Shown in pieces: positions 61,190 through 64,000 of a stretch of 64,000 bases of DNA. The position numbers and the translations under genes are program-made. Numbering within the stretch: the stretch's first letter is position 1; each line of letters opens with the position of its first letter. This stretch comes from Datnioides undecimradiatus (Eukaryota > Chordata > Actinopteri > Lobotiformes > Datnioididae): assembly GCA_008933995.1 (NCBI GenBank), contig WARS01000016.1, positions 8,387,848 to 8,451,847 on the forward strand, in the 5' to 3' direction. The notes beneath the pieces were generated by a model. That model was not told where the DNA came from. It ran no database searches and saw only the letters and a list, made by a program, of their open reading frames with translations.

Positions 61190-62745
61190 TATTGTCATTT
61201 GGGGTGCTACAAGAAATCCGGAAATAAATTTATTTTGAAAAATCTGGCATCAAATATTCACATTTTGCCTAAAGCAGCTGCTCTGCTCAAACCTAACAGA
61301 AAAAAAGCTTTGTTATTCACGGCTCAACAGTAATGTGAACTCACTTGCTCCGGGCAACTAGATATAGACTACTGTCAATCATTTGTTTGTTTCTGTTGTC
61401 CCTGCTGGTTTTCGTTGTTTTCACCCTCACTCTAGCACAGAGGCCAATGCTGCTGTGATATTGATGTACTCCACTGGACGGAGCAAAATCAGCATTGCTG
61501 ATACGGAGTGAAACAGCTGAGGCACCAGATTTTTGACTTCATCAAACCATGAGAGGCTCAGCGGGTTGCTAAACCTGGCAGGATGCTGCAAATGTCTCAG
61601 GAGGCACTAACACACTATACTTCATCCTAAAGAATGAATCCTGTTGTTCCTCAATCACATCATCTCCAAAAAAAACCCTGATTTTAATAAGCCACTTCTG
61701 AGAGACCAGAGACCTGACCAGACGAGCAGGAGGTCATTGTTCCACCAAATGTAATTTGGCCAAATTAGCAGACGACATATCCTGCTAAATTTAGGATGCT
61801 AATGTACATCTGGCAGAGTTTAAATCTTTAACTTTATAACCTTTTTATTTTGCCTAATTTTTGACTCCAAAGCAAATCCATCTGTGTTGTCCTGAATGAG
61901 GATGGCTGAAACTGTGATATGTGTTGGTATCACTTTTCCATTACTGAAAAAATGGTTTATAATTACATAGGACCATTATGATTGTTATTATAAACAATTA
62001 AAATATGGAAAGCATTCTGTCAGCTTTGGCTTGTTGTCAGCTGTGCAGCCAGCTCGTAAAATGCTGGGCTGTATTTCAGCTTGTGATAATGGCTACGACC
62101 AGTTGGCAGCTTTGCATGTAATCTGTCATCTTCAAAAAAAAAAAAAAAAAAGCATTTTTGTATTCAAAGCAAGAGTGAATTTAGGATCTTGTTTATATGG
62201 GAGAATATGTCTTAGCTGTTATCATCCACTGTACTTTTCAGCTGCTCCTTTAATGTTTTCCATCTTTTTTTCCTATTTCAAGCAGATAATCCTAAACAGT
62301 CACAAAGACGTGGGCGTTGTCCCTGGATGATTGACAAGTCCATCAATTAGCTACTTTGTCATTAGCTTACCACAGCTGCCAGCACAGCTGTAATAACCGC
62401 TCAGCCAAAACAGTCTTGTTAGTGTCTTTCTGTGCCTGTAAACTAACATGGTATGCCAAATTAAAATTCTCAGAGCTGAAAAGCTGTGATGGAATAAAAC
62501 TGAACACATCTGATGGACTGGGATGGAAATTCAGTTGAACTTTTGAACCGTGATGGAGTCAGCGGTTGGCACTACAAGGTCATCGTTAGCCGATACTAAT
62601 CCAGTGACAAAAGAGCCAAGTGAATCCCTCTTTTATGTAACTAAGTGGGCAACATGACAAGCGAGGATGCATCTAGAAGCAGACTAACTGGCTACAACCA
62701 TGCAACTGGTGCTGTGATGCTGCACAAAGGCACAGTGGTGAGCTG
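61190..62745. other. Gene-free sequence
   Basis: No coding signal is recognised. A poly(A) run lies at 62134-62151; otherwise AT-rich unique-looking sequence. Confidence 0.4.
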
Positions 62746-62749
62746 AGGG

Positions 62750-63125
62750 CAAGTTTCTGCATGCTACCATGTTGATGTTCAGCAAGTATGTTTACCATGT
62801 CCGTCACTTTATTTAAGTATGGTAGGTAAGTATGGTAACATTTGCTAATTGGCATAAAAAAGCAATTGAAAGTAAGCACGTAGCTGGTGTTTCATAAAGT
62901 ACCGGAAACATTTCATGTTACGCCATCCACTAGTTGTTACATTTCTCTTAAACCTAAATGTCAAGCTCATGCCGATAGTAGAGCAAAAGTCAAGGGGTCA
63001 GCAAAGTCATAGGGGCAGTGTGAATATCTGCATCAGATGTCATGGCAATCCATCCAAAAGCTGTTGAGATACTTCAGTCTTGTCCAAAGTGGTTGACCAG
63101 CAAACCAACACTTTCATCAAAGCCA
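62750..63125. repeat. Interspersed repeat family C, copy 4
   Basis: CATGCTACCATGTTGATGTT, TTTGCTAATTGGCATAA, ATGTCATGGCAATCCATCC and GTTGAGATACTTCAGTCTTG followed by CCAAAGTGGTTGACC. It is collinear with the reverse of copy 3. Confidence 0.55.
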
Positions 63126-63719
63126 AACTGACAGACGTCATCAGGCCTCCATGAGCACGTTGTATAAAATCCCTCCTTTGATACTTAGGCAAGCCAACCT
63201 GTGTGTTTCTTGTTTTCCTGTGAATCCCCACAGAAAAAGGGCGACAAGAAATCCATTATAGAGCCACCGCCAGATGTCCTGGATTGATGTGTATTCAACT
63301 AAATGACATTTATTGTCCCATCTAAACACTTTATGTTTTTGTCTGGCTCTAGGGCTCAGAAGGTAGGCTGTTCCAGTTTTATGCTGTGTGAGGAAAGTGA
63401 TTCGCAAGCTCCTTTGATTTTGCTGGGCCTTGCACTTTGCACTGAAATCTACTTCTAAAGCAACTATGCTGTAAAGCTAACAGACACCCTTGAATCACAT
63501 TTGTATCACCTGCCTCATTATTCTCCTTTTCCACCTGTCTGTCATTTTGCCTCATAGCAAGTCAGTGGGGTGTGTCTCACTAACCACAGCCTAATGCAGA
63601 TATACAGTGAGAATATCCACACTATGAAAATGACCAGTGTAAATCCTTGAAACAGCTTGTGGCAATGGGTTCTCCTCGGGAATCACACGCACATACACAC
63701 ACGAGCAGGCAGCTGATCA

Positions 63720-64000
63720 TGGTTGTACAAATGTTCTTTTTATTGTCCAAGCCCTGTCCACAAATGTGGCACCAACACGCATCCCACCCGGTCATCCAAG
63801 ACACCGATATCATTCCCTTTCCTCTCCCGGGAGCGAGTCCTTATCATCGGACCCAGCCGCTACTACAGGGCAGAGGAAGCAATTTAGATTGATCACTCAC
63901 ACCTGTGGCCGGTGCTGCATCCGTGAGCCACTCCCCATCCCTCTCCCACAGCTGACGCTGAACCACACCCCACGGCCGCAGCACCTGATCCATGAGGCGT
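63720..64000 (-). other. Unresolved GC-rich block at the right edge, possible 3' end of a minus-strand exon or retroelement
   Basis: Base composition changes sharply from the AT-rich left flank. On the minus strand a frame is open from the window edge to TGA at 63844-63846 (ATG at 63993 gives 49 aa), followed by AATAAA at about 63737-63742. The peptide (starting MDQVLRPWGVVQRQLWERDG) matches nothing I know. It could be a terminal exon of a gene to the right or part of a retroelement LTR. Confidence 0.3.

Noticed and set aside
1-64000. tRNA, rRNA, CRISPR, operon or phage features
   Set aside because: None seen by eye. The sequence is vertebrate nuclear DNA and such systems are not expected. 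Covariance-model and miRNA searches were not possible.

Overview
This is a vertebrate genomic window, almost certainly from a teleost fish. Coding sequence sits in short exons with consensus GT/AG splice sites. Microsatellites (CA/TG, GATA, GA) are very dense. Several interspersed repeats look like families I know from fish genomes. Nothing bacterial, phage-like or CRISPR-like is present. Most open frames in the window are chance ORFs or read through simple repeats.

Three protein-coding loci can be supported. (1) At 1389-5166 (+) lie the last three coding exons of a tweety-homolog gene, most likely ttyh3, followed by a 3' UTR of roughly 2.6-3 kb. (2) At 12134-19180 (-) lies a complete eight-exon fringe glycosyltransferase gene (best call lfng, 357 aa). 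All splice phases close, and a GC-box/CCAAT/TATA-like promoter arrangement lies just upstream. These two genes are tail to tail. A fringe gene beside a tweety gene fits the LFNG-TTYH3 neighbourhood of human 7p22. (3) At 52095-55113 (+) lies a two-exon class A (rhodopsin-like) peptide-type GPCR of 624 aa that I cannot assign to a named receptor. A plausible 5' untranslated exon ends at about 51013.

Between fringe and the GPCR (about 19.5-50.6 kb) I find no coding exon, only microsatellites and degenerate transposable elements. The 55.1-64 kb part is similar: a Tc1/mariner-like transposase fossil near 59.03 kb, MITE-like copies, a possible non-coding exon near 58.7 kb, and an unresolved GC-rich stretch at the right edge.

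The most interesting observations are four. The fringe introns carry CA/TG arrays hard against three 5' splice sites, and a UG-rich tract against one 3' splice site. The GPCR has NRY instead of DRY, long serine-rich tails, duplicated RRHS motifs and a PDZ-type C-terminus. A 206-bp MITE-like element has about 48-bp inverted ends. There is also a 16-bp perfect inverted repeat in fringe intron 1. I see no convincing novel multi-gene system. Paralog and repeat-family names are from memory of the families and were not checked by search.
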